Assembly: GCF_004342905.1 (NCBI RefSeq)
Contig: NZ_SMAN01000010.1
Coordinates: 1-64,000, forward strand
DNA from: Melghiribacillus thermohalophilus
GTDB lineage: Bacteria > Bacillota > Bacilli > Bacillales > Alkalibacillaceae
DNA length: 64,000 nt
Direction of reading: 5' to 3'
Below the pieces are notes generated by a model that saw only the letters and a program-made list of their open reading frames with translations, was not told where the DNA came from and did no database searches. Shown in pieces: positions 63,502 to 64,000 of the stretch. The position numbers were made by a program, and so were the translations under genes. Within the stretch, counting starts at the first letter, position 1. Every line of letters starts with the position of its first letter.

Positions 63502-64000
63502 CTAGATGACCTATAAAAGTTTATGCAAATGATGTTTTTTACTGAAAAAAAGGTAGGGTATTCTCAGATAAAATCTGATTTTAGGGAAGATGGATCGAAC
63601 AAACGCAAAACTGAAGAATACCCTAGTTTCTTCCCAAAAATTATTGACGCGATCTTGTACTAATGTTTCTATCACTTAATTTTATTTATATCAATTGGAT
63701 TTTTGTCCATATATTAAGTCTAAAGTTACTGTAAGAATCTGGTATGTGAAATTGTAATTCTCACCGGGGGAAAAGGTTTTTTGGATTATAGTTCAATTAC
63801 AGGAGAGTAACCTTAGCACTTATTTGTGACTGCCTTTTTCCCTTTTCACAGATTAGGGAAAAAATGGTCGAGTCCCACTGCCATATTTCCAACCGTTCAT
63901 TCCCCTGGAACCCTTCTATTTTGCTTTATTAATCCTGTTTGAAGAAAATATTTATCCATATTCCCCTGAACCTTTTTCCCATTCATTTACCTTGCTAAAA
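63502..64000. other. Right-edge gap without a supported gene
   Basis: The last 499 bases show no frame with a ribosome site. They contain the inverted-repeat element at 63554-63625 and otherwise short frames. The next gene may start beyond the window. Confidence 0.45.
63554..63625. repeat. Inverted-repeat element (possible MITE or IS remnant)
   Basis: TAGGGTATTCT (63554-63564) and AGAATACCCTA (63615-63625) are perfect 11-bp inverted arms, extended inward by CAG/CTG with one base inserted. A small CAGAT/ATCTG hairpin lies inside. The total of 72 bases with terminal repeats would suit a miniature mobile element or the tip of a deleted insertion sequence; a terminator of nagB is the simpler alternative. 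Confidence 0.4.

Overview
The window looks like a chromosomal segment of an endospore-forming member of the Bacillaceae. It is moderately AT-rich, with strong AGGAGG-type ribosome sites, lipoproteins with LxxC lipoboxes, a LysM/GH18 spore-cortex enzyme, and Bacillus-type MtnE, TraB, VanZ, YesK-like and FecCD proteins. No species can be named from the sequence alone. About 64 genes or gene remnants are supported.

Region by region. (1) 1-3717: an AT-rich lactococcin-972-type bacteriocin operon (precursor, multi-TM bacteriocin-associated membrane protein, ABC ATPase, small membrane protein) behind a leader with three inverted repeats. (2) 3.7-5.4 kb: decayed genes, an azlD tail and a chemotaxis receptor with an internal deletion. 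(3) 5.6-16.8 kb: a probable tricarballylate/aconitate catabolic regulon: LysR regulator, two half-size AbrB-type membrane proteins, a TctCAB tripartite transporter, an MmgE/PrpD enzyme, a PrpF isomerase, TcuA and TcuB. One dyad, ATAA-N7-TTAT with TC/GA flanks, occurs before lysR/abrB, tctC and tcuA and is the likely LysR operator. (4) 17.0-18.6 kb: fifty 21-bp tandem repeats abut a wrecked short-chain dehydrogenase gene. (5) 18.8-24.4 kb: a second catabolic operon: GntR regulator, iron alcohol dehydrogenase, ThDP enzyme, BASS transporter, NAD-dependent epimerase. (6) 24.5-31.3 kb: Dps, thioesterase, cation/proton antiporter, a minimal tyrosine recombinase, an amino-acid-oxidase-like flavoprotein and a SleL-like cortex enzyme.

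(7) 31.6-32.4 kb: a thioredoxin-fold gene with an in-frame TGA at the first redox-active position, followed by a hairpin with bacterial SECIS geometry; a candidate selenoprotein. (8) 32.5-37.3 kb: a Fur-box-controlled ferric-siderophore ABC operon with an embedded nitroreductase-like gene. (9) 37.4-49.7 kb: single genes of housekeeping or unknown role, including a heptad-repeat coiled-coil protein built from sixteen 21-bp units, an MtnE-like aminotransferase, TraB, GNAT, an SNase-Excalibur nuclease and VanZ. (10) 50.1-63.5 kb: a GHL10-type secreted glycosidase-like protein, then an amino-sugar operon: putative esterase, sugar-binding lipoprotein, NanE, RpiR regulator, ROK kinase, two permeases, DUF4127 protein, FAD oxidoreductase, NagA and NagB.

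How they work together: the window is dominated by nutrient capture, with three substrate-specific catabolic loci each carrying its own transporter and regulator, plus an iron uptake locus. The amino-sugar locus would import a glycan through a transporter lacking its own ATPase and route ManNAc-6-P through NanE, NagA and NagB to fructose-6-P; the DUF4127 and FAD proteins are the unexplained part. Functional assignments rest on motif recognition by eye; no database search was possible.
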